Below, in pieces: positions 44,353 through 51,847 of a stretch of DNA of 64,000 bases. Origin of the DNA: Geobacteraceae bacterium (lineage in GTDB: Bacteria > Desulfobacterota > Desulfuromonadia > Geobacterales > Pseudopelobacteraceae); assembly GCA_027404165.1 (NCBI GenBank), contig DAHZCG010000006.1, positions 286,950 through 350,949 of the forward strand, given 5' to 3'. The notes below the pieces were generated by a model, which was not told the DNA's origin, did no database searches, and saw only the letters and a program-made list of their open reading frames with translations. The position numbers and the translations under genes are program-made. Position 1 is the first letter of the stretch. Each line of letters starts with the position of its first letter.

Positions 44353-45542
44353 GGTTTGGCTCCCCCGGCGGCGGCAGGTACCGGCGTGGCTGTGACGGCC
44401 GGTGCAGTGACCGTGTTCGCCACCGGTGTGACCGCAGCGCCCTCAACCAGCGTCAGCAGCCTGTTTTCCTGGGCCACGGCCACCTGCTCGCCCGGATGCA
44501 GATCACCCGTCACCGCCGCCGTGCCGTTCCCCGTGCCCAACAGCGTCACCTGCCGCAGATGCACCGTGCTGCCGGTCACGACATAGATGAACGCCTGTTG
44601 ACCGTTTTTAACCACCGCCTGATCAGGAACGATCAGACCGGTTGCTTTCCGGGCCACCAGATCAACCCCGACCGTGGCATCGGCCGGAAGTTTGAACGGG
44701 GCCGCGGGCACAATCACCTCAACAGTTGCCAGCATGCTTTTCCCCAGCGCCGGATAGATCCTGTTTACCCGTGCGGAAAGCCGCTGATCGCCGTTTGTCA
44801 GGTAAACAGGGGTTCCGGCCTGGAGCGTCGGCAGTTCCTCCTGAGGCACCTGGGCAAGCACCTTGAAGGGAGCACTCTTGTCAACCGTCAGTATCGGTTT
44901 GCCCGGCACCGCCAGATCTCCCGGTTCATTCCAGCGTTTGGAGACCACGCCGGCAAATGGCGCGTAAATGCGGGCATACCCCGCCTGGGTTTTGGCCACA
45001 TTGGTATTCATGGCCAGCCCTTTCAGACTCTCGGTATAGGCGTCAACCACCGATCGGGTCCCGTCCATGGCTGCACGGGAGTGCTCCAGCGCCTCCCGGG
45101 AGATGGCACCTGACTTGTACAGGGCTTGGTCCCGGCCGTACACAGCGTTCTGTGTCTCATAGGCACTCCGGGCACCGGCCAGTTTCTGCCGGGTGGAGAG
45201 CAGCTCGGAATTCACTGCCACGGTCCGGTCCTGCAGCTCCCGCGCATCTATGGTAACCAGCAGTTCCCCCCTGCGTACCGGATCCCCCTCCCGTTTGTTT
45301 ATGGTGAGTATATTGCCGGAGATGCGCGCCGAGAGGTCGCTTCTGACAAACGGCACGATAGTTCCCAAATAGTGGGCGGTCACCTCAAGAGTGCCCTGTT
45401 TCACCGGCACCACCTGCACTGCAGGCGGCGATATCCGGGGAGGCGCAAGACTGGCAATCTCCCTCTTCTTTTTGGCGACAAACAGGACTCCGGCAACGAC
45501 AAGGACAATCACAATCAGGATAAAGATGCTTTTTCGTTTCAT
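44349..45542 (-). CDS. RND membrane-fusion protein
   Basis: An uncleaved N-terminal membrane helix (IFILIVIVLVVAGVLFVA) anchors the adaptor. Lipoyl halves (LSARISGNILTINKREGDPV and YAPFAGVVSKRWNEPGDLAV) flank a helical hairpin (about 100-185); barrel domains follow. The C-terminal tail is rich in A, P, T and V (ATPVPAAAGGAKP) and probably disordered. It sits between the TolC-type and RND genes with four-base overlaps on both sides. Confidence 0.9.
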   Translation of the reverse strand: MKRKSIFILIVIVLVVAGVLFVAKKKREIASLAPPRISPPAVQVVPVKQGTLEVTAHYLGTIVPFVRSDLSARISGNILTINKREGDPVRRGELLVTIDARELQDRTVAVNSELLSTRQKLAGARSAYETQNAVYGRDQALYKSGAISREALEHSRAAMDGTRSVVDAYTESLKGLAMNTNVAKTQAGYARIYAPFAGVVSKRWNEPGDLAVPGKPILTVDKSAPFKVLAQVPQEELPTLQAGTPVYLTNGDQRLSARVNRIYPALGKSMLATVEVIVPAAPFKLPADATVGVDLVARKATGLIVPDQAVVKNGQQAFIYVVTGSTVHLRQVTLLGTGNGTAAVTGDLHPGEQVAVAQENRLLTLVEGAAVTPVANTVTAPAVTATPVPAAAGGAKP

Positions 45543-46858
45543 TTGAGATATTCCTCCAGAGTTCCATTTGCCTTGCGCCAGGCAACCTGGGCAGCGGTGT
45601 AATCAAAAATGGCCTGACTCAGGTTTGCTTCCGCCGTTATATCCGCCGACTGGGCAAGCAGCAGATCGCTCATGGTGCCGGCGCCCGCCCCGTATTTTTC
45701 CTGTTCGATGCGGAACGATTCGTGTGCCTGTTCGATGGCCTGACGTGCCGTTGTCACCCGGTTGGCGCTTTCGCGCAGAGAGGCGGCGGCTGTGGTCAGG
45801 TCAAGCCGCAGCTGTTGCTCCACCACCTGTTGCCGTGCGACGGATTTTTCCTTGAGAATAGTATCACGCCGGAAATCGGCATAGAGCGAGCGCTCAAACA
45901 GCGGAATGCTGGCCTGCAGACCGAAATACCAGCTTGCGTCTCTATACCAGGGTGTAAACCCGTACTGATCGGTGTAACCTGCCACCGCATTGACAGTCGG
46001 GAGAAACTTGCCGAAGGAAAGAGACCGGGAAAGATCTGTCTCCTTCACTCCGAGTACGGCAGCCTGATATTCAGGACGGGCACTCCAGGGCTTCAACTCT
46101 TCGACAGCCGCAGCCAATCTGTCGCCCGGCATGGTCAGGTTGTCAGCCAACAACAGCGGCTCCCCGCTTGAGGAGGGATCATCTCCCATCAGGTACCGCA
46201 GCGTGGCAGTCGTCGTGGCGAGCGCTTCGTCAACCGTCAACTGGCGCTGGCGCTCATTGGCCAGCTGCACCTCTACCTTCAGCAGGTCAACACGGGCGAT
46301 ACGCCCGACATCGAACAGCTGTTTGGTATTTTTGACTTGCATTTCCAGAGCCGTGACAGCGGCTGTGGAGGCATCCCGAAGCTGCTGCAGCTGCAACAGT
46401 TTGTGATAGGTGTTGACCGTGTTGGCGATCAGCTCGTTTCTGGTCAGGGTCAGGGAAATCTGCTGCAGATCGCGCCGCACCTTGGAAATACGGACAGTGG
46501 TGACGATCTGCCCCCCCTGGTAAATCGGCAGTGACAGGAGTAATCCCAGCGAGGCATAGTTATCGCTGAAATGGGCCGGGATCACCGTGGACTGGGCCGG
46601 AATATAGGGGACTGGGTCCTGGAGCTGGTTGTAGGCGAGATTAAGAGAAAGTTTCGGCCAATGCTTCCCTTGGCTGCCGGCAATCCCTTCCACGCCGGCA
46701 GCAACTCCCAGGTGAGCTTCGGTCATAAGCGGGTTTCGCTCCAGGGCCCTGCCGAGAGCTTCCTTGAGGGTCAGCCGCTCCTGCGCCATGGCCGGCACGG
46801 CAAGCAAAACAGTCAACAACAGTAAGGCAATAATCCGGGCAAATCCGATGATTTTCAT
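45539..46858 (-). CDS. TolC-family outer-membrane channel of the second RND operon
   Basis: I start at ATG 46858 (MKIIGFARIIALLLL), where a signal peptide ends at AMA-Q; the frame is open further upstream without signal-peptide logic. The body has two OEP repeats (LTLKEALGRALERNPLMTEA, and a closing ADITAEANLSQAIFDYTAAQ). First gene of the operon TolC-adaptor-RND-HD-GYP. No regulator gene is adjacent. A hairpin related to the 28121 repeat lies just upstream and separates it from the CcdA operon. Confidence 0.9.
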   Translation of the reverse strand: MKIIGFARIIALLLLTVLLAVPAMAQERLTLKEALGRALERNPLMTEAHLGVAAGVEGIAGSQGKHWPKLSLNLAYNQLQDPVPYIPAQSTVIPAHFSDNYASLGLLLSLPIYQGGQIVTTVRISKVRRDLQQISLTLTRNELIANTVNTYHKLLQLQQLRDASTAAVTALEMQVKNTKQLFDVGRIARVDLLKVEVQLANERQRQLTVDEALATTTATLRYLMGDDPSSSGEPLLLADNLTMPGDRLAAAVEELKPWSARPEYQAAVLGVKETDLSRSLSFGKFLPTVNAVAGYTDQYGFTPWYRDASWYFGLQASIPLFERSLYADFRRDTILKEKSVARQQVVEQQLRLDLTTAAASLRESANRVTTARQAIEQAHESFRIEQEKYGAGAGTMSDLLLAQSADITAEANLSQAIFDYTAAQVAWRKANGTLEEYLK

Positions 46859-46921
46859 AGAGTATCCAGTATGTTGAGATATGCTCAAGTAGTCATGCAT
46901 GTTGGTAAAAAAAAGAGAAGC

Positions 46922-46951
46922 AAATCCCCCTTTAGTAAGGGGGAAGCTTTA
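46922..46951. repeat. Reduced copy of the G/C-run repeat, hairpin
   Basis: AAATCCCCC at the left and AAGGGGGAAGCTTTA at the right match the first unit of the tandem block at 28131-28160, with the middle missing. CCCCCTT (46926-46932) pairs with AAGGGGG (46937-46943). The stop codon of the CcdA gene lies at its right edge (46949-46951). It may act as the 3' end hairpin of the redox operon. Confidence 0.6.
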
Positions 46952-47641
46952 CATCCCTATTCCCTGCCACACGAACCAGCCGCCCACCACTGCGACAAGA
47001 GCCCCGCTGACCCGCTTGGCCCAGAGGGAGAAGTTGACTACACCTCGCGCCTTTATGAAGCCCTCGACGAAACCGGTAAACGTACCGGCAAAAAGCATCA
47101 GCAGGCAGTGGCCGATCGCATAGCAGAAGAGAAGAGCGATGCCGTACAGCACCTGACCCTTTCCCGCCACCAGCGTCAGCAGCACCACCAGAACCGGCGT
47201 GGCACAGGGGGACGAAACGACGCCGAAGAACAACCCCAGCAGGAAGGCACCGACTATGCCTCCCCGCTTCGGCTTGAAATCCCGTCTGACCGGGAGGCGA
47301 ATCTCGTACAGCCCCATCATTTGGCCACCCATGACCAGCGCAATGGATCCGGCAATCAGATACCACGGCCCCCCAAGGGTGCCGAACATGGTGCCGAGCA
47401 GTCCCGCCGCAGCGCCAAAGGCGGTGAAGGTCAGGGAGAGCCCGAGGATAAAAACCAGCGAATAGCGAAAGGCCTTGCTCCGATCACCGTCACTGTAGCC
47501 ACCGACGAAACCGACCACCAGCGGGATGGTGGCCAGCACGCAGGGGGAGGCAGAAGAGACTACCCCGGCCAGAAAGACTGCGCCGAAGGCCACCAGCGGA
47601 TACAGGGTAATGATCTGTTCGATGTTGTCGAGAAAGCTCAT
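46949..47641 (-). CDS. CcdA/DsbD-type thiol-disulfide transmembrane protein
   Basis: Six membrane helices with the two paired proline-cysteine motifs of the CcdA family, SSASPCVLATIPL and VSSPCATPVLVV. CcdA-type proteins carry reducing equivalents from cytosolic thioredoxin across the membrane to periplasmic thiols, for cytochrome c maturation or other uses. It overlaps the thioredoxin gene upstream by four bases, so the two very likely act together. The length (230) is normal. Confidence 0.88.
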   Translation of the reverse strand: MSFLDNIEQIITLYPLVAFGAVFLAGVVSSASPCVLATIPLVVGFVGGYSDGDRSKAFRYSLVFILGLSLTFTAFGAAAGLLGTMFGTLGGPWYLIAGSIALVMGGQMMGLYEIRLPVRRDFKPKRGGIVGAFLLGLFFGVVSSPCATPVLVVLLTLVAGKGQVLYGIALLFCYAIGHCLLMLFAGTFTGFVEGFIKARGVVNFSLWAKRVSGALVAVVGGWFVWQGIGM

Positions 47642-48018
47642 TTCAAACCAACAGCCTTCAGTTCTTTCAGGATATCGATTTTGGCCATGAAACCCATATG
47701 ACGTTTAACTTCCTTCCCTTTGGCATCAAAGAAGATCTGCGTCGGTATCATCTGGATCCGATAGTCATCTGCAAGGTCGGGGTCTGCCCTTACATCGGTA
47801 AACAGGACATTAGCTTTGCCCTTCAGCTCACGATTAAGTTCTTCCAGTATCGGGGCCATTTTTTTGCAGGGGATACAGGTGCGCGCCCCGAAATCGGCCA
47901 CCGTAGGTTTTCCGGAGGAAAGCACCGCGCGAATGGCGGCATTATTGGCAGAGGGGAGTTCGGCATGGGCAACGGTTGCCATCATCAGAGCAGCAAAAAC
48001 AGCACAAAGTCGTTTCAT
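47638..48018 (-). CDS. Periplasmic thioredoxin-like protein
   Basis: A signal peptide (cleavage near AHA-E, residue 20) precedes a thioredoxin fold with active site CIPC (GARTCIPCKKMAPIL) and the cis-proline strand MIPTQIFF. The mature protein should be a periplasmic disulfide reductase fed by the CcdA protein coded next. Four-base overlaps join it to genes on both sides. The partner substrate is unknown; cytochrome c heme-site cysteines are one possibility in a genome so rich in cytochromes. Confidence 0.88.
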   Translation of the reverse strand: MKRLCAVFAALMMATVAHAELPSANNAAIRAVLSSGKPTVADFGARTCIPCKKMAPILEELNRELKGKANVLFTDVRADPDLADDYRIQMIPTQIFFDAKGKEVKRHMGFMAKIDILKELKAVGLK

Positions 48019-48242
48019 ATAACCCCCATAATTTCAGCGACAGAAGCGGTCTTACCCGAGAATACGACCTTGCCGTCAACCACCAGCGCCGGCGTGCTCA
48101 TGACGCCATAGGCCATTATTTTCGGTATCTCTTCAACCTTGACGATCTCCGCGTTTTTACCGCTTTCCGCTACCGCTTTCTTCACGTTTTCGTAAAGCGT
48201 CTTGCATTTGGCACAGCCGGTGCCGAGGACTTCAATCTTCAT
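48015..48242 (-). CDS. Small cytosolic thioredoxin-like protein (TM0996/MTH895 type)
   Basis: A 75-residue minimal thioredoxin fold with active site CAKC (LGTGCAKCKTLYENV) and the STPALVVDGKVVFSG strand. This is the redox-active disulfide protein 2 family, often found beside ArsR repressors and DUF318/ArsP permeases, as in this region. It lacks a signal peptide. It may be the cytosolic electron donor to the CcdA protein in the same operon; that is inference. Confidence 0.88.
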   Translation of the reverse strand: MKIEVLGTGCAKCKTLYENVKKAVAESGKNAEIVKVEEIPKIMAYGVMSTPALVVDGKVVFSGKTASVAEIMGVI

Positions 48243-48490
48243 GATTCATTCTCCTTAGTGATCTCTGCTTCAAGCAGCATTTTGATTTCTTTCGAACAGC
48301 ACCTGCCGCGCGGGGACAGTTCCTTGCACCGTCCCTGAGTACAGGCCCCTGTCATCCGGCGTATGTCATCCATGGTGCGGGCGCCGTTCTTAATTGCGTC
48401 CAGAATCACTTTTTTGCTGACGCCGCTGCACCAGCAGACGGTCTCGCCGAGAGGCACTTCAAGGACATTTTCGGTATAATTATCCGTCAC
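48239..48490 (-). CDS. BFD-like [2Fe-2S] protein, 83 aa
   Basis: Cysteines in VCWCSGVSKKVILDAI and GACTQGRC give the four-cysteine pattern of BFD-like [2Fe-2S] domains (C-x-C then C-x4-C). Two or three further cysteines (CKELSPRGRCC) follow. Such domains pass electrons between ferredoxins or flavoproteins. It overlaps neighbours by four bases each side, between the ferredoxin and the small thioredoxin genes, so an electron-transfer role toward the thiol proteins is plausible. Confidence 0.8.
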   Translation of the reverse strand: MTDNYTENVLEVPLGETVCWCSGVSKKVILDAIKNGARTMDDIRRMTGACTQGRCKELSPRGRCCSKEIKMLLEAEITKENES

Positions 48491-48768
48491 TGGTTACCCT
48501 TTGCCGCAAGCTTTACTTTGATAAATTCACTGAACACGGCCGCATCGGGAAAGCTGATCGCCTCGGACGGGCAGAGTCGGGCGCAGGTGCGACACTCGAC
48601 CACGCAGTTATATGGATGAACCACTGTCGATTTCTGACCTGCCTCATCAAAGGCCAGGACGTTATTTTTACAGATTGTGATACATTCCCGGCAGCCGCTG
48701 CATTTGTCTGCATCAATGGTCGGAAACCAGGGGATTTCTTCGCGTGGGATTCCTCGCCATTCACTCAT
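48487..48768 (-). CDS. 4Fe-4S dicluster ferredoxin-type protein, 93 aa
   Basis: ATG 48768 has GGAGG upstream. Two cluster motifs are seen: CSGCRECITIC (CxxCxxC, then a displaced C) and CVVECRTCARLCP. The second has the spacing C-x3-C-x2-C-x3-CP, slightly unusual. The segment PWFPTIDADKC precedes the first cluster, as in small subunits of Hdr-like and anaerobic reductases. It should carry electrons from the HdrA-like protein upstream to the BFD-like protein downstream. Confidence 0.85.
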   Translation of the reverse strand: MSEWRGIPREEIPWFPTIDADKCSGCRECITICKNNVLAFDEAGQKSTVVHPYNCVVECRTCARLCPSEAISFPDAAVFSEFIKVKLAAKGNQ

Positions 48769-48784
48769 GGTTAGCCTCCTCCTC

Positions 48785-49147
48785 TCAGGGGTTGTTGGCC
48801 GCCAGTTCCTTGATTGCAGCAACCGCCTCTTCGGTACTCTTGTTGCGTATGTCAAGCGGGAAATGATTGGCCTTATCAAACCCGATCGCCTCGAAGGCGT
48901 CGCGGTACATTTTGCCCTGCATCTGCGGATCACAGGCGGCGATGTACAGCTTCTCAGTCTCACCTCCCGAGAGAAGCACCTTCAAGAATTCTTCGCCATC
49001 GCCGACGCAGAGTTGCGGATGCAGACAGACGTAATCGAAGAGTTTCTCCCGGCGCACATCGGACAGAACAGCAAAGATATCCATTTTGGTAAAGCTGGGA
49101 CAGGTCCCCTGGCAGACACACAGTACGAATCCTTTTTTTCCTGACAT
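48785..49147 (-). CDS. HdrA N-terminal-like protein, 120 aa
   Basis: Starts at ATG 49147 after GGAGG. The blocks VLCVCQGTCPSF, CLHPQLCVGDGEEFL and YIAACDPQMQGKMYRDAFEAIGF match in order the N-terminal domain of heterodisulfide reductase subunit A and related QmoA-type proteins, without the FAD domain. Four of its cysteines could bind an iron-sulfur cluster. It is the first gene of the tight redox operon and likely a protein-interaction or electron-entry module. The HdrA resemblance is from motif pattern only. Confidence 0.65.
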   Translation of the reverse strand: MSGKKGFVLCVCQGTCPSFTKMDIFAVLSDVRREKLFDYVCLHPQLCVGDGEEFLKVLLSGGETEKLYIAACDPQMQGKMYRDAFEAIGFDKANHFPLDIRNKSTEEAVAAIKELAANNP

Positions 49148-49230
49148 GGCTCGTTTCCTCCTCTGGTTGATAAGTGCCACCGTTCCGACTCAGACCGGTG
49201 GCACTCTTGCAACAATCCTTTTCATTGCCC

Positions 49231-49539
49231 CTACTTGAGCATTCCTCTCGCTTTCATCATATCGCACGGATTGCGTCTCATTACCGGCACGGCAACGCCC
49301 TTTTCTTTGGCGCGTTCTTCCATCTTCTTGTGGTGTTCGACCACATATTCCTTACAGGCGTTGTACTCGGTAAAACTGCGCAGTTTGGCCTGGTGCTCTG
49401 TCCGCTCCTCCGGGGTCATTAATTGCCAGCCGGCAGTGTTCTGCGCATTGCCTGTCCAGCGCCAGTTGCGGGCAAATGCGGTCGATACGGTCAGTGAGAG
49501 TGCAAGGGTCAAGGCGATGGTGGTGACGATTCGTTTCAT
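49231..49539 (-). CDS. Small periplasmic protein, 102 aa, unknown
   Basis: ATG 49539 has GGAG upstream and a signal peptide ending at AFA-R. The mature part has WTGNAQNTAGWQLMTPEERTEHQ, a helical EYNACKEYVVEHHKKMEERAKEKG and PVMRRNPCDMMKARG, with two cysteines and three histidines. Proteins of this look occur near metal and stress genes in proteobacteria; no function is known to me. Its promoter carries four phased TTGTrTGAA-like repeats shared with the ZraP-like gene, suggesting control by the same OmpR-type regulator. It could also be read from the ArsR promoter upstream. Confidence 0.65.
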   Translation of the reverse strand: MKRIVTTIALTLALSLTVSTAFARNWRWTGNAQNTAGWQLMTPEERTEHQAKLRSFTEYNACKEYVVEHHKKMEERAKEKGVAVPVMRRNPCDMMKARGMLK

Positions 49540-49607
49540 GGTGTTTCTCCTTTCATTCAGCAAATATGGGTATTACATGCTGCCAGGGTACCAAACCATT
49601 GTGTCGA

Positions 49608-49647
49608 TTGTATGAACAGATTGTGAAACATTGTGAAACTGTATGAA
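49608..49647. promoter_or_regulatory. Phased direct repeats upstream of the 49539 gene
   Basis: On the plus strand TTGTATGAA, TTGTGAA, TTGTGAA and TGTATGAA end at 49616, 49627, 49637 and 49647, spaced 11, 10 and 10 bp. The gene reads leftward, as for the matching array at 18304-18353. A TAATAC -10-like box follows near 49570. Suits tandem binding of an OmpR-type regulator dimer pair. Confidence 0.55.
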
Positions 49648-49747
49648 TCTACTGCGGTACTTTAACTTTCCGGAAAACGTGGCATTTTCTGGCAGGAGCC
49701 GAAATTGAAATAACCATTTCAAATACAGCAGTACAAAAGTCGAGCGA

Positions 49748-50071
49748 TTACCTCCTTTTTGCACCACTGAACAGGCCGATACGCACTTCTGACTCACGCT
49801 TGGCGATAGTTGTTGCCCGGTCAATGATTTCAAAAACTTCAGGGTGCTTGACAGCGTAGTAGATTTTGACCCCATCCTTGCGGCGAGACAGGATGCCGTG
49901 TGTCTGCATGTAAGCAAGATGACGTGAGGTATTGGACTGCTCCTCGTCTATTGCCGGAAAAATTTCGCAGACACAGCGCTCACCGTTGCGCAAGAAGTCT
50001 ATGATCTTCAGGCGGGTCGCCTGAGCTATGGATTTAAGTACATCGGCCTGGTAATTGGTGGCAGAACTCAT
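49748..50071 (-). CDS. ArsR/SmtB-family repressor, first copy
   Basis: The 107-residue protein has the winged-helix core with ERCVCEIFPAIDEEQSNTSRHLAYM; the CVC pair corresponds to the arsenite-binding CxC of E. coli ArsR. It should leave DNA when As(III), Sb(III) or a similar soft metal binds. Its own promoter (TTGACT-17-TATATG) is covered by a palindrome with half-sites ATATGA and TCATAT, found again at the ArsP-type permease. GGAG lies before ATG 50071. Confidence 0.9.
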   Translation of the reverse strand: MSSATNYQADVLKSIAQATRLKIIDFLRNGERCVCEIFPAIDEEQSNTSRHLAYMQTHGILSRRKDGVKIYYAVKHPEVFEIIDRATTIAKRESEVRIGLFSGAKRR

Positions 50072-50086
50072 GGCTAACTCCGTTAT

Positions 50087-50131
50087 TATATGAATGTATA
50101 ATCATATATGCCTGGACATGCCGATAGTCAA
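50087..50131 (-). promoter_or_regulatory. Autoregulated promoter and operator of the first arsR
   Basis: -35 TTGACT (50131-50126), 17-bp spacer, -10 TATATG (50108-50103). The operator TATATGA-N8-TCATATA fills 50087-50108 and covers the -10. The same operator and promoter arrangement is at 53829-53874. Confidence 0.75.
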
Positions 50132-50193
50132 GACAAAAAGTGACTGCTGCCGGTCCCCACCTCTTGCGTGATACCTGAGCAATGCAGCTCACC

Positions 50194-50222
50194 TTGACGA
50201 AGTTCCGATGTAACGATATAAC
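50194..50222 (+). promoter_or_regulatory. Promoter of the second arsR, possibly leaderless
   Basis: TTGACG (50194-50199), 17-bp spacer, TATAAC (50217-50222). Only seven bases separate the -10 from ATG 50230 and no ribosome site is visible, so the message probably starts at or beside the start codon. Confidence 0.6.
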
Positions 50223-50229
50223 CTGCAGT

Positions 50230-50580
50230 ATGAAACAAGCCGTCACCATGTATAAAACCCTGGGCGATGAAACCCGCCTGAGAATCCTGCTGTTATTGAT
50301 GGAGCAGGGAGAGCTGTGTATCTGCGATCTGATGAACGCCTTGGATATGCCTCAATCCACTGTTTCCCGCCATGTAGCCTACATGAAAAATGCCGGTTGG
50401 CTGAATGACCGGCGCGGCGGTGTCTGGATGTATTATTCGATCAAACCCGAACTGGACAATTTTACAAAATCTCTGGCTGAGCTCACCTGCAACCACCTTT
50501 CATCTGCCGAAGCAATTATTGCTGACCGCCGCCGCCTGACTACCTATATGAAGACCAAGGACAATTCGAGTTGTCTGTAA
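50230..50580 (+). CDS. ArsR-family repressor, second copy
   Basis: I start at ATG 50230. The 116-residue protein has the ArsR core LGDETRLRILLLLMEQGELCICDLMNALDMPQSTVSRHVAYM, cut to its key parts: the CIC metal pair in the third helix and the STVSRHVAYM recognition helix. A C-terminal NSSCL adds a further cysteine. It lies just upstream of the ACR3 gene, whose promoter carries a palindrome unlike that of the first ArsR, so the two repressors probably have separate targets. Confidence 0.88.
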   Translation: MKQAVTMYKTLGDETRLRILLLLMEQGELCICDLMNALDMPQSTVSRHVAYMKNAGWLNDRRGGVWMYYSIKPELDNFTKSLAELTCNHLSSAEAIIADRRRLTTYMKTKDNSSCL

Positions 50581-50592
50581 TCAGCTTGTAAC

Positions 50593-50620
50593 TTGATATA
50601 TCCGCCAAAGCGGATATAAT
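50593..50620 (+). promoter_or_regulatory. ACR3 promoter with embedded palindromic operator
   Basis: TTGATA (50593-50598), 16-bp spacer, TATAAT (50615-50620). ATATCCGC (50598-50605) and GCGGATAT (50610-50617) form a perfect inverted repeat around CAAA, overlapping both boxes. Probable operator of the second ArsR. Confidence 0.75.
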
Positions 50621-50652
50621 AACCTCACATTCAAAACCGTGAGGTGCATAGC

Positions 50653-51708
50653 ATGTTCGAACACATTACCCGTAAGCTCTCCTTTCTCGACCGCTGGCTG
50701 ACCCTCTGGATCTTTGCAGCCATGGCTTTGGGTGTTGGCCTGGGCTATTTCGTCCCCGGAACGGAAGCCTTTATCAACCGTTTCCAGGTGGGGACTACCA
50801 ACATCCCCATCGCGGTCGGTCTGATCATGATGATGTACCCACCCTTTGCCAAGGTGAAGTATGAGGAGATGCCGGAAGTTTTTCAGAACAAGAAGATCCT
50901 TGGTTTATCACTGGTGCAGAACTGGCTGATTGGCCCTGTCCTCATGTTCGTGCTGGCCGCGCTGCTGCTGCCGGACAAGCCAGAGTATCTGGTGGGACTG
51001 ATCATGATCGGTCTGGCTCGCTGCATTGCGATGGTGATTGTCTGGAATGAACTGGCCAAGGGAAACACCGAGTATGCCGCCGGACTGGTCGCCTTTAACA
51101 GCATCTTCCAGGTACTTTTTTACAGCGTCTACGCCTGGTTTTTCATCACCGTTCTGCCACCGCTGGTCGGATTGAAGGGAATGGTAGTAGACGTCAGCAT
51201 CCGCCAGATTGCCGAGAGCGTCTTTATCTATCTGGGCATCCCCTGTATCGCCGGTGCCTTGACCCGTTTTCTTGGCGTGAAGATCATGGGCAAAGAGCGC
51301 TATCACCGCGAATTTGTGCCGAAAACCAGCCCCCTGACCCTGATCGCCCTGCTCTTCACCATTGTGGTCATGTTCAGTCTCAAGGGTAATCTGATTGTCC
51401 AGTTGCCGCTGGACGTCGTACGGATTGCAATCCCGCTTTCCATCTACTTTATCATCATGTTCCTGGTTTCGTTCTGGATGGGTAAAAAGATGGGGGCCGA
51501 CTACAGTAAGACCACAACACTGGCTTTTACTGCTGCCAGCAACAACTTCGAACTTGCGATTGCCGTATCAATTGCTGTTTTCGGCCTCAATTCCGGTGCT
51601 GCTTTTGCCGCTGTTATCGGGCCGTTGGTGGAAGTGCCGGTGATGATCGGACTTGTCAACGTGGCGTTCTGGTTTCAGCGACGCTGGTTTGCCGGACAGG
51701 ATGTGTGA
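50653..51708 (+). CDS. acr3: ACR3-family arsenite efflux permease
   Basis: Ten membrane helices are expected over 351 residues. The family block [18 protein letters not shown] holds the conserved cysteine and matches the ACR3 metalloid/H+ antiporter signature, and [15 protein letters not shown] is the second conserved motif. It exports As(III) across the inner membrane. ATG 50653 has GAGG upstream; a GTG three codons earlier is possible. It follows the second arsR and a palindromic promoter, so it should be arsenite-inducible. Confidence 0.95.
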   Translation: MFEHITRKLSFLDRWLTLWIFAAMALGVGLGYFVPGTEAFINRFQVGTTNIPIAVGLIMMMYPPFAKVKYEEMPEVFQNKKILGLSLVQNWLIGPVLMFVLAALLLPDKPEYLVGLIMIGLARCIAMVIVWNELAKGNTEYAAGLVAFNSIFQVLFYSVYAWFFITVLPPLVGLKGMVVDVSIRQIAESVFIYLGIPCIAGALTRFLGVKIMGKERYHREFVPKTSPLTLIALLFTIVVMFSLKGNLIVQLPLDVVRIAIPLSIYFIIMFLVSFWMGKKMGADYSKTTTLAFTAASNNFELAIAVSIAVFGLNSGAAFAAVIGPLVEVPVMIGLVNVAFWFQRRWFAGQDV

Positions 51709-51767
51709 GCTATTGCTGACAAACGCTGCCGACCATTAGATGCTGTTGGTATGTCAAAATTAACGGA

Positions 51768-51795
51768 AAAAGGCCGGCGGAGGTTGTCCGCCGGC
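51768..51795 (-). terminator. Terminator of the UGA-containing cytochrome gene
   Basis: GCCGGCGGA (51773-51781) pairs with TCCGCCGGC (51787-51795); on the minus strand CTTTTTCC follows. It stops transcription about 50 bases after the stop codon of the cytochrome gene, which supports 51848 as the true gene end and not 52226. Confidence 0.85.
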
Positions 51796-51847
51796 ATCAC
51801 ATGGAGGAGGATACAAATATATCCGTTGTTCTGATCTTGATGTGTTG

